A stretch of DNA of 64,000 nt from Halomonas citrativorans (GCF_900163645.1 NZ_FUKM01000011.1:56523-120522), one strand, 5' to 3'. Positions 43,879 to 54,277 are shown, numbered from the stretch's first letter. The notes: a model not told the origin generated them from the letters alone. Translations and numbers: made by a program.

Positions 43879-45828
43879 ATGAGCGAACATCAAAACGTCT
43901 ATCCGGTGCGCGATGCTATCGCCGCCAACGCCTGGGCCGATAAAGAAAAGTTCACGGCCATGTACCAGCAGTCCAAGGATGACCCCGAAGGTTTCTGGGC
44001 AGAGCAGGCCAAGCGTCTTGATTGGATTAAAGTGCCAACCATCATCAAGAACACCTCATTTAAACGGGATAATGTGGATATTCGGTGGTTTGAGGATGGG
44101 GTACTCAACGTGAGTGCCAACTGCCTTGACCGGCACCTTGAACAGCGCGGCGATCAAACGGCGATTATCTGGGAAGGCGATAATCCTGATGAATCCAAGC
44201 ATATTACCTACCGTGAACTGCATGAGCGCACCTGCCAATTGGCCAATGCCCTGAAATCGCTGGGTGTTGAGAAAGGCGATACGGTGACGATGTACATGCC
44301 CATGATCCCTGAAGCGGCCATGGCGATGCTTGCCTGCGCGCGGATTGGTGCGGTCCACTCGGTCGTCTTTGGTGGCTTCTCGCCCGATGCGGTAGCCCAG
44401 CGGATTATTGGTGCCGATTCCAAACTGATTATTACCGCCGACGAGTCAGTGCGCGGTGGCAAACACGTGCCGCTCAAGGAGAACGTCGATTCAGCACTTA
44501 CCCGCGAAGGCACCGACGTCTGCAAGAACGTGCTGGTCGTAAAACGTACCGGCGGTGACATCGACTGGAAAGAAGGCCGCGATCTCTGGTTTGATGAATT
44601 GGTTGATCGACAGCAAGCCGTGTGCGACGCCGAGCCGATGGGCGCCGAAGATCCGCTGTTTATCCTGTATACGTCCGGCTCAACAGGTGCGCCTAAAGGA
44701 CTTAAGCACACGACGGGTGGCTACCTTACCTACGCCGCCATGACCCACCAGTATGTGTTTGATTACCAAGAGGGTGAGGTCTATTGGTGCAGCGCTGATG
44801 TGGGCTGGGTGACCGGACACAGCTATATCGTCTACGGGCCGCTTGCCAACGGTGCGACCACGTTGATGTTTGAAGGCGTGCCCAGCTATCCGACTCACGG
44901 TCGCTTGGGTGAAATTGTTGATAAGCATAAGGTCAACATTCTGTACACCGCGCCCACTGCCGTGCGTGCCCTGATGGCCCACGGTGACAACGTGATGAGC
45001 ACCAGCTCACGCGATAGCCTGCGCCTGCTGGGTTCGGTAGGTGAGCCGATTAACCCGGAAGCCTGGGAGTGGTTTTATCGGGTGATTGGCAACGAAAATT
45101 GCCCCATTGTGGATACCTGGTGGCAAACGGAAACCGGCGGCATCATGATTTCTCCGCTGCCAGGCGCAATGGATCTAAAACCTGGCTCTGCCACGTTGCC
45201 CTTCTTTGGCGTACAGCCAGCACTGGTGGATAACGAAGGCCACCAGCTTGAAGGCGTCGCTGAAGGCAATCTGGTGATCCTTGATTCCTGGCCGGGGCAG
45301 GCGCGCTCTATCTGGGGCGATCACGAACGCTTTGTGCAGACCTACTTCGCCACCTACGATGGCATGTACTTCACCGGGGACGGCTGCCGTCGTGATGAAG
45401 ATGGCTATTACTGGATTACCGGACGTGTGGATGACGTGCTTAATGTGTCGGGCCATCGCATGGGCACCGCAGAAATAGAATCCTCGCTGGTTGCGCACTC
45501 GGCGGTGGCTGAAGCGGCGGTGGTAGGTTTCCCCCACGATATCAAGGGACAGGGCATCTATATCTATGTAACACTGAACGATAGTATTGAGCCATCTGAT
45601 GAGCTTAAGAAAGAGCTGACCCAGTGGGTACGTAAAGATATTGGGCCTATTGCCTCCCCCGATGTGATCCAGTGGGCGCCGGGGCTGCCTAAAACGCGCT
45701 CGGGCAAGATTATGCGGCGTATCTTGCGCAAGATTGCGGCCAACGAATGTGACGGCCTGGGGGACACAAGTACACTGGCTGACCCCTCAGTGGTTGACGA
45801 ATTGATTGAGCATCGAGCCAATCAATAG
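43879..45828 (+). CDS. acs: acetyl-CoA synthetase
   Basis: High-affinity acetate activation via acetyl-AMP. 649 residues (E. coli 652). AMP-binding loop [19 protein letters not shown], and the C-terminal [11 protein letters not shown] whose Lys is the known acetylation switch. The ATG at 43879 follows GAGG and gives the family start; the frame is open to 43786. The 170-base leader may carry CrbR sites. It is followed by a terminator and then crbR. Confidence 0.97.
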   Translation: MSEHQNVYPVRDAIAANAWADKEKFTAMYQQSKDDPEGFWAEQAKRLDWIKVPTIIKNTSFKRDNVDIRWFEDGVLNVSANCLDRHLEQRGDQTAIIWEGDNPDESKHITYRELHERTCQLANALKSLGVEKGDTVTMYMPMIPEAAMAMLACARIGAVHSVVFGGFSPDAVAQRIIGADSKLIITADESVRGGKHVPLKENVDSALTREGTDVCKNVLVVKRTGGDIDWKEGRDLWFDELVDRQQAVCDAEPMGAEDPLFILYTSGSTGAPKGLKHTTGGYLTYAAMTHQYVFDYQEGEVYWCSADVGWVTGHSYIVYGPLANGATTLMFEGVPSYPTHGRLGEIVDKHKVNILYTAPTAVRALMAHGDNVMSTSSRDSLRLLGSVGEPINPEAWEWFYRVIGNENCPIVDTWWQTETGGIMISPLPGAMDLKPGSATLPFFGVQPALVDNEGHQLEGVAEGNLVILDSWPGQARSIWGDHERFVQTYFATYDGMYFTGDGCRRDEDGYYWITGRVDDVLNVSGHRMGTAEIESSLVAHSAVAEAAVVGFPHDIKGQGIYIYVTLNDSIEPSDELKKELTQWVRKDIGPIASPDVIQWAPGLPKTRSGKIMRRILRKIAANECDGLGDTSTLADPSVVDELIEHRANQ

Positions 45829-45929
45829 TAGCTTACTACTCAGTGTCTTAAACATGATGAATGCTACGTAAGTTGATGAGTGTCAGCCAAAAAGAGTGCA
45901 AATAGCAGCATACTGCGCTTATGCGTTGT

Positions 45930-45957
45930 AGTGCCGGCCAGAGGGCCGGCACTGTTG
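45930..45957 (+). terminator. terminator after acs
   Basis: Arms AGTGCCGGCC (45930-45939) and GGCCGGCACT (45944-45953), loop AGAG. Confidence 0.7.
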
Positions 45958-46100
45958 CGTTTAAAAGGGTGACATAATGATGACAAAATATGCAGGTATG
46001 CTTGGGCATGAAGAAACCTTGGGGTACCATGCGTTGACCGTTTGAGCCTAGCGTCGTAGCGGCACGTATTTCCGCTGCACGAGGAACCGGAGGAATATCC

Positions 46101-46763
46101 ATGGCAGTAGCCCATAAGTTTATCGTTGCAGACGACCATCCGCTGTTTCGTGCAGCGCTCACTCAGGCCTTGCGCCAATTAGCCCCGCAGGCTGAGATTG
46201 TCGAAGCCGACACCATGGAAGCCACAACGGAAGTGGTCAATCGCCATCCTGATGCCGACCTGATCTTGCTGGACTTGCACATGCCTGGTGCGCATGGCTT
46301 TTCAGGGCTCATTCAGTTGCGCGGCCAAATGCCGGATATTCCGGTGGCGGTGGTATCGGGCAGTGATGAACCTTACGTCGTGCGGCGGGCAATTGACTAT
46401 GGTGCTTCGGGCTTTATTCCTAAATCATCGTCGTTGCAGCTGATTGCTGAAGCGGTAGGCGAAATTCTTCAGGGTGAAGTCTGGCTGCCAGAAGCGTTGG
46501 CTAACGTGTTGGAAGAGACCAGTGAAGAGGAATCGCGCTTTGCCGAAGCGATTGCTTCGTTAACGCCCCAACAGTTTCGTGTGTTGAATATGCTAACCGA
46601 AGGGTTGCTCAATAAGCAGATTGCCTACGAGCTCAACGTTTCTGAAGCAACGATTAAAGCCCATGTGACGGCGATTTTACGCAAGCTGGGCGTTCATTCG
46701 CGCACACAAGCGGTCATTGCGGCTCAAAAACTGGAAGTTGAGCCGCCTAAAGTCGAGTCATAA
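46101..46763 (+). CDS. crbR: LuxR-type response regulator (CrbR/ErdR-like)
   Basis: 220 residues: receiver domain with acidic pocket ADDH (10-13) and phospho-acceptor Asp58 in LILLDLHMPG, then a LuxR helix-turn-helix (LTPQQFRVLNMLTEG, KQIAYELNVSEATIKAHV). Lying between acs and the SSS-type kinase, it fits CrbR, the partner of CrbS, which activates acs in Vibrio and Pseudomonas. The pairing is inferred from position. Confidence 0.88.
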   Translation: MAVAHKFIVADDHPLFRAALTQALRQLAPQAEIVEADTMEATTEVVNRHPDADLILLDLHMPGAHGFSGLIQLRGQMPDIPVAVVSGSDEPYVVRRAIDYGASGFIPKSSSLQLIAEAVGEILQGEVWLPEALANVLEETSEEESRFAEAIASLTPQQFRVLNMLTEGLLNKQIAYELNVSEATIKAHVTAILRKLGVHSRTQAVIAAQKLEVEPPKVES

Positions 46764-46782
46764 ACGCTCTCGTGGCGTGATT

Positions 46783-46821
46783 AAAAAAAACCGCTTACGC
46801 GCAACGTAAGCGGTTTTTTTT
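46783..46821. terminator. bidirectional terminator between crbR and crbS
   Basis: Arms CCGCTTACG (46791-46799) and CGTAAGCGG (46805-46813), extended by an A-run before and a T-run after, so it works on both strands for the convergent genes. Confidence 0.9.
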
Positions 46822-46837
46822 CTGCGGTACATATAGG

Positions 46838-49800
46838 CTATGTATTGGCCCGGCTGGCCTGTAACGTGCGGGTCAATAGCGCACGAAGGGCGGCAGGTTT
46901 TACCGGTTTCAGCAGCAGTTGATAGCCGTCGCGTTTGACCTTATCCGCAACGGCTTCGGTACGGTCAGCGGTAATCACAATGCCGGGCACCGCGCCCGAT
47001 AAACGCTCGCTCAGTGCGTCCAGAGCCATCAAACCGGTCACTTCATTATCCAGGTGATAGTCAGCGAGGATCGCATCCGGGTCGCCATCCATGTTGCGCA
47101 GGATGGATTTAGCGCCCCCAATGCTGGTGGCGGTAAAGACTTCACACCCCCAGCCGCTGAGCATGGCGGTCATGCCTTCCAAAATCAGGGTTTCATTGTC
47201 GATACACACAATGCGCACACCGGCTAGCTTATTGCCGCTGCGCCGGTTGGTAGGCTCTTGCTCGGCAGCGGTGATTTCCCTGGCCGCTACGATGGGCACG
47301 CTGACTGAGAACACCGTGCCCGTCCCTTCCCAGGAGCGAACCTTAATCGGATGGTCAAGCACTCGGCTCATGCGGTCGGCAATTGAGAGCCCAAGCCCCA
47401 GGCCTTTTTCACTCTCCTTGTGGCGCGATACCTGATCCAGACGGCGGAACTCCTGGAAGATTTCCGTGAGCTTGGACTCGGGGATGCCGGGGCCGCTGTC
47501 CCAGACTTCTATTAAAAGCCGTTGCCCTTGGCGACGACAGCCCAGCAGCACATGCCCATCCTGCGTATAACGCACCGCGTTGGAGAGGAAGTTTTGCACG
47601 ATTCGACGCAGCATCTGCGGGTCCGAATCAACCCATAGCTGGGTTGGCACAACGTTGAGATCCAGGCCGCGGTTATCGGCCATGACTTCAAATTCAGCGC
47701 GCAGCGGGCGGAATATATCGGCGAGTGCAAAGTGGCTGCGGCGCGGTGTCAGCGCGCCGGCGTCCAGTTTGGAGATATCCAGCAACGTGCTCAACAGCTC
47801 TTCAGCGGCCTGTAGCGAGTTATCAATATGTCCGATGGTACGCTGCGTATCTGGAGTGGTTACGTTTTGCATAAGCGCTGACGTAAACAGTCGAGCAGCA
47901 TTCAGCGGCTGCAATAAATCGTGGCTTGCTGCCGCCAAAAAGCGTGTCTTGGAGGCATTGGCATCTTCCGCCAGTTGCTTGGCTTGACGCAGGGCCTGCT
48001 CGGCCTCGGCGCGAACACGGTTCTCCTGACGCAGGGCGGCGTTGGCTTCAGAAAGCGCTTGGGTGCGCTCGCGAACGCGCTCTTCTAGTGTTTCATTGGT
48101 CTCTTCAAGCGCTATTTCAGCTTGACGGCGCTCGGTAATATCTTGATAAAGCGAGAAAAAGCCAAGAATCGACTGGCTGTCGCCAAAGTGAGGGGTATAG
48201 GTCACCAGCATATGGCGCATGACATCGTTGACGTGCATGGAGACTTCAAAACTTACCCGCTCTCCGTTCAGTGCTCGGGCGACCCAAGGGCCACGCTCTT
48301 CTGACTGCTTAAGTGACAACACATCCTCAAAGCGTCGGCCAATCACCGCATTACGATCAATGCTAAACGCTTGCTCATAGGCGCGGTTGGTAAACAGGTA
48401 GCGGCACTCTTTATCAAAGTAGGCAATGAGCGCAGGGACATTATCGGTGTAAATACGGATATTGTTTTCGGAACGAATCAGTGCCTCTTCAATCCGCTTT
48501 TGCTGGGTAATATCCTGGTACGTGTAAACAAATCCACCGCCGGGCATCGGATTACCCTGAACTTCCAGCACGCTGCCATCCTGACGATAGCGCACGTAGC
48601 GATGAGGATGACCGTCGCGGATATTATCCAGCAGTAGCTGGACATGCTCTTCGGGGTCGCCCGGGCCATATTCGCTGTTATGAGCGTTATAGCGGAAGAT
48701 GCGATCAATCGGTGCGCCGACGCGAATTAAATGGTCGGGAAAGCGGAACAGCTCAAGATAGCGTTGGTTCCAGACGACCAGGCACAGATTTTGGTCAACA
48801 ACGCTAATCCCCTGGTTAATGTTTTCGATAGTGGCCTGTAGCAGCGCCCGGTTGAACTCCAGCACCTGTGACGCTTCATCAACAATAGAGATAACATCGG
48901 AAATGCCGATTCCGCGTCCTTGCAGCGCTGAGTTAACGACAATGCGTGCCGATGATGCGCCGAGTACCGAGGCAAGAAATCGCTCGGTAAATTGAATAAC
49001 ATCAATGGATGCACGTGTGCTGTAGTCCAGTGGCTTGCCCAGGCGGCGCGCATAATCCTCAAATGCCCGTTCCACCTGGCTTGCGCCCAAAAAGCGCTCA
49101 CATAATACCTTTAGGTCACCCACCGTAGTGGCGCCTGTCCACGGGCGGTTCACCGAGGTCTGGCGAGTTTCAACACTATCGACAAATAGCGAGGCCTGGA
49201 TACGCTCAACCACTCGCTGCGAGGTCACCTGAGAGATGAAGATATAGCAAAACAGGTTAATGCCCAGCGATAGCATGACACCATGGGTAAAGCTATCGCC
49301 CAGATTCAGGCCAAAAAGGCCGGTGGGAGAGAGCCAGGCAATTCCCATAGGGCCGTCAGAGAGCCATGCCAAGGGCAGCACGCCGGCATTAGTCATGGCG
49401 GGCATCAAGAGACTGTAAACCCAGATGGCAAAGCCTGCGTTCATCCCCACGATAACGCCCAGCCGGTTACCGCGTTTCCAGTAAAGCCCGCCAATGACGG
49501 CAGGGGCAAACTGCGCGGCGGCCGCAAAGGAGAGCATGCCGATAGACGCAAGCGAAGTGAGCTCGGCGATTAGTCGGTAAAAGCCGTAGGACATCGCCAA
49601 CACGACAGCAATGGTGATGCGACGGGCTCGCAGGACCAAGCGTCCGTAGTCGCGGGCTTTGGTATCAAACCAGCGCAACCGAAACAGGGCCGGGATAACA
49701 ATTTCATTGGAAATCATGATGGAAACCGCGACCGCTGCAACAATCACCATGCCGGTGGCGGCTGAGAACCCGCCAATGAAGGTCAGCAGCGTTAGCCACT

Positions 49801-50779
49801 CATGGCCCGAGGCCATGGAAAGTGCCAACACATAGGTATCAGGCTCTACGCCGCTCTCTGAAAAGAGCAGTAATCCGGCTGCTGCCAAGGGCACAACGAA
49901 AAAAGCGATAGCCAACAGATAAAGCGGAAACAGCCAACGGGCTTTGGTGGCGTCATCTGGGTGAATATTTTCAACCACGGCCACATGAAATTGACGTGGC
50001 AGGCAGAGGATCGCCAGCATCGCGAGCAGCGTTTGTGCCCAAAAGCTTTGGCCGAAGTCCTGGTTGGCGAGTTGACGCTGAAGGCCAAGCTGGCTCTCTG
50101 CGTGCCCCATTAACTCGCCCAAGCCACCGAACATACCCCAGGTAACAAACGCGCCTAGCACAATAAATGCGACAAGTTTGACGATGGATTCAAACGCGAC
50201 GGCATGAATCAAGCCTTCATGGTGCTCGGTCGCATCGGTATGACGGGTACCAAACAAAATGGCAAAGACTGCCATAATAACGGCTACATAAAAGGCGGTG
50301 TCGCCAAAGAGCGGGCTTCCCACGCTATCGCTGGCATCGGTTAGTACGCTAAACGTGGTCGAGACGGCCTTTAGCTGTAGCGCGATATAGGGAAGCGTTC
50401 CGATCAGCGCGACCAGGCTTGCAAACGCGGCAAGCGACTGAGTCTTTCCGTAGCGCGAGGCGATAAAGTCCGCGATAGAGGTGACGTTTTGGTGTTTGGC
50501 AACGCGGATCATTTTGGCCAGAACCGGCCAAAACAGTAAAAATGTCAGGATAGGACCAACAAAAATACTCGCAAAGGACCAGCCTGCCGTGGCTGCCTGG
50601 CCTACTGCGCCGTAAAATGTCCAGGAGGTGCAGTAAATGGCCAGCGCCAGGCTATACATGAGGGGGCGTCGGCGGCTGGCGCCGTGGGTACGGGCACGGC
50701 GGTCGCCGTGCCAGGCAATACCGAAGAGAATCGCGATATAAATAAAGGATACCGCGACCAGCAGCCCACCGTGAAACAT
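46838..50779 (-). CDS. crbS: transporter-fused hybrid histidine kinase CrbS
   Basis: About 1313 residues. The first 500-odd form a sodium:solute symporter-like domain with about 13 membrane helices. A linker and two PAS domains (IENINQGISVVDQ; DNVPALIAYFDKE) follow, then a coiled coil, a HisKA domain with His953 in AASHDLLQPLN, an ATPase domain (GSGPGIPES, GLGLGLS) and a C-terminal receiver with Asp1240 in ILADYHLD. CrbS senses or follows acetate flux and controls acs through CrbR. I use the ATG at 50779 with GGGGGA upstream; a TTG 18 bases earlier is in frame. Confidence 0.92.
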   Translation of the reverse strand: MFHGGLLVAVSFIYIAILFGIAWHGDRRARTHGASRRRPLMYSLALAIYCTSWTFYGAVGQAATAGWSFASIFVGPILTFLLFWPVLAKMIRVAKHQNVTSIADFIASRYGKTQSLAAFASLVALIGTLPYIALQLKAVSTTFSVLTDASDSVGSPLFGDTAFYVAVIMAVFAILFGTRHTDATEHHEGLIHAVAFESIVKLVAFIVLGAFVTWGMFGGLGELMGHAESQLGLQRQLANQDFGQSFWAQTLLAMLAILCLPRQFHVAVVENIHPDDATKARWLFPLYLLAIAFFVVPLAAAGLLLFSESGVEPDTYVLALSMASGHEWLTLLTFIGGFSAATGMVIVAAVAVSIMISNEIVIPALFRLRWFDTKARDYGRLVLRARRITIAVVLAMSYGFYRLIAELTSLASIGMLSFAAAAQFAPAVIGGLYWKRGNRLGVIVGMNAGFAIWVYSLLMPAMTNAGVLPLAWLSDGPMGIAWLSPTGLFGLNLGDSFTHGVMLSLGINLFCYIFISQVTSQRVVERIQASLFVDSVETRQTSVNRPWTGATTVGDLKVLCERFLGASQVERAFEDYARRLGKPLDYSTRASIDVIQFTERFLASVLGASSARIVVNSALQGRGIGISDVISIVDEASQVLEFNRALLQATIENINQGISVVDQNLCLVVWNQRYLELFRFPDHLIRVGAPIDRIFRYNAHNSEYGPGDPEEHVQLLLDNIRDGHPHRYVRYRQDGSVLEVQGNPMPGGGFVYTYQDITQQKRIEEALIRSENNIRIYTDNVPALIAYFDKECRYLFTNRAYEQAFSIDRNAVIGRRFEDVLSLKQSEERGPWVARALNGERVSFEVSMHVNDVMRHMLVTYTPHFGDSQSILGFFSLYQDITERRQAEIALEETNETLEERVRERTQALSEANAALRQENRVRAEAEQALRQAKQLAEDANASKTRFLAAASHDLLQPLNAARLFTSALMQNVTTPDTQRTIGHIDNSLQAAEELLSTLLDISKLDAGALTPRRSHFALADIFRPLRAEFEVMADNRGLDLNVVPTQLWVDSDPQMLRRIVQNFLSNAVRYTQDGHVLLGCRRQGQRLLIEVWDSGPGIPESKLTEIFQEFRRLDQVSRHKESEKGLGLGLSIADRMSRVLDHPIKVRSWEGTGTVFSVSVPIVAAREITAAEQEPTNRRSGNKLAGVRIVCIDNETLILEGMTAMLSGWGCEVFTATSIGGAKSILRNMDGDPDAILADYHLDNEVTGLMALDALSERLSGAVPGIVITADRTEAVADKVKRDGYQLLLKPVKPAALRALLTRTLQASRANT

Positions 50780-50869
50780 GCCTATTTCCCCCACCAACGT
50801 TTATCTCGCCCAGCGAGCGGCGCGTGTAAAGAGGCCCATTCTAGGCGAAGAGCAACGCTTGCGTCTCTC

Positions 50870-51391
50870 CTATGCGCCGGCATTCCCGCACACGGTGGCT
50901 AACAGCGTGGATGTTTCGCGCAAGAGACGAAGTTCGCTCAACTGCGCTTCGCCAGCCTCGTTGCTTAGCGGCACCAGTTCACGGCTTTCGCAGTTCAGCA
51001 AATAGGGTTGAGTAGACACAAAGTCGGTATGACGGCGAATGAACTGGTAAAGAATAAACTCCACCACCTGGTCGCCTTCAATATCGCGGGTAATAATGTT
51101 GTCGCTATCCACCACGCTAAACTGGGTCGTGATGGGGAAAACAAACGTCCATGGGCGCCATACTTCTGTTCCGGTGGCACTACTGACGACGACGGATGAT
51201 TCAGGTAACTGCTGTTGTTTGTGCTCAAACCACGAGTACTCCACGTGAATCTGATAACCGAGCATACCCAGCCCCGCAAACACCGGCACTATCCATTTAG
51301 GAAGCCGATTGCGAGATAGATTGCGCAGAATCAAACCAATGCCCGCAGCGGCCAGTGCAGCAAAAATAGCGGCAATCAAGTGCCATATCAT
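50870..51391 (-). CDS. unknown membrane protein with two helices
   Basis: 173 residues, not recognised. Two hydrophobic segments near residues 2-22 and 33-48 are followed by a soluble region of about 120 residues with three Cys (in LLNCESREL, TVCGNAGA and nearby) and a pattern like a small beta-rich domain (VFPITTQFSVVDSDNI). It lies 90 bases upstream of crbS and is separated from the symporter gene by a hairpin, so it may be transcribed with crbS. A periplasmic accessory for the kinase or symporter is only a guess. Confidence 0.7.
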   Translation of the reverse strand: MIWHLIAAIFAALAAAGIGLILRNLSRNRLPKWIVPVFAGLGMLGYQIHVEYSWFEHKQQQLPESSVVVSSATGTEVWRPWTFVFPITTQFSVVDSDNIITRDIEGDQVVEFILYQFIRRHTDFVSTQPYLLNCESRELVPLSNEAGEAQLSELRLLRETSTLLATVCGNAGA

Positions 51392-51410
51392 AAAGCGATT
51401 TCCTGAAAGA

Positions 51411-51439
51411 GAACGGGCTTCCCAAAGGAAGCCCGGTTC
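51411..51439 (-). terminator. terminator after the symporter gene
   Basis: Arms GAACGGGCTTCC and GGAAGCCCGGTTC (one bulge), loop CAAA. It lies between the symporter and the unknown membrane protein on the minus strand. Confidence 0.7.
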
Positions 51440-51493
51440 GACATGGATTCCGTGAAATGCGCTCTGGCGAGCGCATTCAGGAACGATTATGGC

Positions 51494-53290
51494 TTAGTGA
51501 TCAACTGCGGCACCAGCACCTTTTGGATAGCGTACGCTTTGCACTAGCTCCTGGATCTCTTTAGGCGGCGGCGCCGTCATGCTAGAGACAAGGAAGGCAA
51601 CGGCAAAGTTGATCATGGCACCCACCGCACCGAAGGAGAGCGGGGAGATACCGAACAGCCAGTTATCCGGCGTATTGGGCAGCATGTTGGTGCCCGGGAT
51701 AAAGAGCCAACCGAGGTAGGTAAAGATATACAGCAGGGTACACACCAAGCCTGACAGCATACCGGCCACGGCTCCGGCGCTGTTCATGCGAGTTGAGAAA
51801 ATACCCATCATCAGTACCGGGAACAGCGAGGCGCCGGCAATACCGAAGGCCAAGGCGACGGTCTGTGCCGCAAACCCTGGCGGGTTCAAGCCAAGATAGG
51901 TGGCCAGCAAGATAGCCCCGCCCATTGAGATGCGTGCTGCTAACATCTCTTTCTTCTCACTGATATTCGGATTGATCGTGTTCTTGATTAAGTCATGACT
52001 GATCGCCGACGAGATAGCGAGAAGCAGACCCGCCGCTGTCGAGAGGGCAGCCGCAATACCGCCCGCTGCGATCAAGCCAATTACCCAGCCGGGTAGGTTG
52101 GCGATTTCTGGGTTAGCCAGAACCAGAATGTCATTGTTGACCGTCAGCTCATTGCCTTCCCAGCCGCGACTATCAGCGATAACGTCAAACTCAGCGTTGG
52201 CATCGTTATAGAACTGGATGCGGCCGTCATCGTTAAAGTCAAAGAACGTGATCAGGCCAGTCTCTTCCCAGGTGCGGAACCACTCAGGACGATCTTCGTA
52301 GAGGATTGGCTCGGCACCGGCCTCCTCATAATTGTCAACCTGGCCGGTTAGCTCCGGATAAATGGTGGTCATCAGGTTCAGACGTGCCATGGAGGCGACG
52401 GCTGGCGCTGTTAGGTACAACAGCGCGATGAAGACCAGCGCCCAGCCCGCAGACCAGCGTGCGTCAGCCACCTTGGGAACCGTGAAGAAGCGAATGATAA
52501 CGTGGGGAAGGCCAGCGGTACCGATCATTAGCGAGAGCGTGAACAGCACCATATTCAGCTTGTTGTCGACGTCGGCGGTGTAATCCTGAAACCCAAGTGC
52601 CATGACGACATCATCAAGCTTTTGCAGCAACGGCAGGCCAGATTCCGTGTGGGAGCTGAACATACCGAACATTGGGATGGGGTTGCCCGTCAACTGCATG
52701 GAAATGAACACAGCCGGGATGGTGTAGGCCACAATCAGTACGATGTACTGGGCGACCTGGGTATAGGTGATGCCCTTCATGCCGCCGAAGACGGCGTACA
52801 GGAAAACAATTCCCGCAGCGATCCAGATGCCCCAAGTGCTGGGTACTTCCAGAAAGCGTGAGAAGGCAACGCCAGCCCCGGTCATTTGCCCGATAACATA
52901 AGTAACCGATGCGATAATCAGGCAGATAACCGCAACTACCCGAGCGGTACGGCTATAGAAGCGCTCACCGATAAAGTCTGGAACGGTAAACTTGCCGAAT
53001 TTACGCAGGTAGGGAGCGAGCAGCATGGCCAGAATAACGAAGCCGCCGGTCCAGCCCATCAGGTAGGTTGAGTTGGCGTAACCGCCAGAGGCGATCAGGC
53101 CCGCCATGGAAATAAACGAGGCCGCTGACATCCAGTCGGCCGCTGTGGCCATACCGTTAGTGATCGGGTGAACACCACCGCCAGCCACATAGAACTCTTT
53201 TGTGGAGCCCGCACGCGCCCATATCGCGATACCGATATAGAGCGCAAAGGAAGCGCCTACAAAAAGCAGGTTAATTGCAAATTGGCTCAT
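51494..53290 (-). CDS. sodium:solute symporter, ActP-like (large subunit of DUF4212 pair)
   Basis: 598-residue SSS-family transporter with about 13 membrane segments (signature ATAADWMSAASFISMAG near residue 50). Between two helices lies a soluble insert of about 90 residues (from about 310) with the EF-hand-like loop DFNDDGRIQFYN at 351-362. This matches the long VC_2705-type symporters that occur with a DUF4212 partner and with acs. Acetate or another short carboxylate is the likely substrate; it is not proven. It starts 6 bases after the DUF4212 stop. Confidence 0.9.
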   Translation of the reverse strand: MSQFAINLLFVGASFALYIGIAIWARAGSTKEFYVAGGGVHPITNGMATAADWMSAASFISMAGLIASGGYANSTYLMGWTGGFVILAMLLAPYLRKFGKFTVPDFIGERFYSRTARVVAVICLIIASVTYVIGQMTGAGVAFSRFLEVPSTWGIWIAAGIVFLYAVFGGMKGITYTQVAQYIVLIVAYTIPAVFISMQLTGNPIPMFGMFSSHTESGLPLLQKLDDVVMALGFQDYTADVDNKLNMVLFTLSLMIGTAGLPHVIIRFFTVPKVADARWSAGWALVFIALLYLTAPAVASMARLNLMTTIYPELTGQVDNYEEAGAEPILYEDRPEWFRTWEETGLITFFDFNDDGRIQFYNDANAEFDVIADSRGWEGNELTVNNDILVLANPEIANLPGWVIGLIAAGGIAAALSTAAGLLLAISSAISHDLIKNTINPNISEKKEMLAARISMGGAILLATYLGLNPPGFAAQTVALAFGIAGASLFPVLMMGIFSTRMNSAGAVAGMLSGLVCTLLYIFTYLGWLFIPGTNMLPNTPDNWLFGISPLSFGAVGAMINFAVAFLVSSMTAPPPKEIQELVQSVRYPKGAGAAVDH

Positions 53291-53296
53291 TCTGAC

Positions 53297-53557
53297 TTAC
53301 TCCTCAAGGCCAAATTTCTTATCGAGCTGATTCATTCTCCAGGCGTAGAAGAAGATCAGAGCAATAAAGGTAAGGATCGAGCCCTGCTGAGCAAACCAGA
53401 AGCCCAGGTCTGTTCCCCCTATTTGAATGCTTGCTAGAAGCGGTCTAAACAAAATCGCGCATCCGTAAGACACGAAGGCCCACACAATAAGGCATCCGGT
53501 AATTAAACGAACGTTGGCTTTCCAGTATTCCGCAGCATTGGATTTGTCATCTGCCAT
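53297..53557 (-). CDS. DUF4212 small membrane subunit of the symporter
   Basis: 86 residues with two helices (near 19-39 and 50-70) and a charged end RMNQLDKKFGLEE. The family is the small partner encoded before VC_2705-type symporters. The ATG at 53557 follows GGAGAG; the longer frame to 53599 is not needed. It forms an operon with the symporter. Confidence 0.9.
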   Translation of the reverse strand: MADDKSNAAEYWKANVRLITGCLIVWAFVSYGCAILFRPLLASIQIGGTDLGFWFAQQGSILTFIALIFFYAWRMNQLDKKFGLEE

Positions 53558-53619
53558 TGTGTTGCTCTCCACTTGTGTTTTTAGGTTTGGAAAGTTCACC
53601 AGGAATAGCGTTTAGCATG

Positions 53620-53750
53620 TCAGGGTAATTGCACGCTAAAACTACCTACCGCTTGGTTTTGTCTCTTGGTTGGTTATTGATTATTGCCGTTGATACAAGC
53701 GTTCTATGAGATTTTGGTAAGTTTTGGTTAGCACTGTGCAATTACCCTGA
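53620..53750. repeat. 131-base inverted-repeat element, possible MITE or operator pair
   Basis: A perfect 15-base inverted repeat TCAGGGTAATTGCAC (53620-53634) and its complement (53736-53750). Weaker pairing continues inward (GCTA..AAAC..TACC). ATG flanks both ends (53617-53619, 53751-53753), as a 3-base target duplication would. It starts 62 bases upstream of the DUF4212 start. Confidence 0.6.
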
Positions 53751-54001
53751 ATGATGCATTGTCAATACTGGACAATAATCGCTAAAAAATAATCCCAGAC
53801 TTTGGTATCACTATCTATTATAGACTAAATAAAGAGTTTCAAATGGCTGAATATTAGCGTTTTTACGTACATTTTTTCAGCAGACTACTCGTTAGTTGAA
53901 CGATGGTCTAGGGTTTGGTTAAAAGATAATATTTGCTACTTTAAAATAGCGTTCAATGCTAACGGTTAGTTGCTGGGGAGGTGCTACTTTAGTCGTTTAA
54001 A

Positions 54002-54022
54002 CCAACGTCGGGGCGACGTTGG
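54002..54022. terminator. hairpin in the divergent region
   Basis: Arms CCAACGTC (54002-54009) and GACGTTGG (54015-54022), loop GGGGC. No T-run; it could be a leader structure or a protein site. Confidence 0.4.
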
Positions 54023-54277
54023 AATAATAGATAAAGGTATATAGAGTAGTATGTGTTTCTTAGTGGCAGGTTTTGTACAGGCTTATTTGGGTTAATTGGT
54101 TTACTTTATTGAGAAGGGCTTATGCTAGGCAGTAGTCTGACTCTACCGTTACTAATAAAAAGTAGTAGGCTGGCTCTTAAACACCGTAAACCAGAAAGAA
54201 GTACCTCACCCGTTGATTGACGTACTTCCAATTTTACGGACGTCGCTTTTTTCTTTTGTAGTGTAAGGACATGCCCC

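Larger units (their letters stand above)
53558..54277. other. long non-coding divergent region
   Basis: 720 AT-rich bases between the DUF4212/symporter operon and the CBS nucleotidyltransferase operon. It holds a 131-base fold-back repeat (53620-53750) and a hairpin (54002-54022). No reading frame is convincing: the minus-strand frame near 54106-54354 overlaps the next gene and has no ribosome site. This is where CrbR or cAMP control of both operons would be expected, but no site is certain. Confidence 0.6.
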
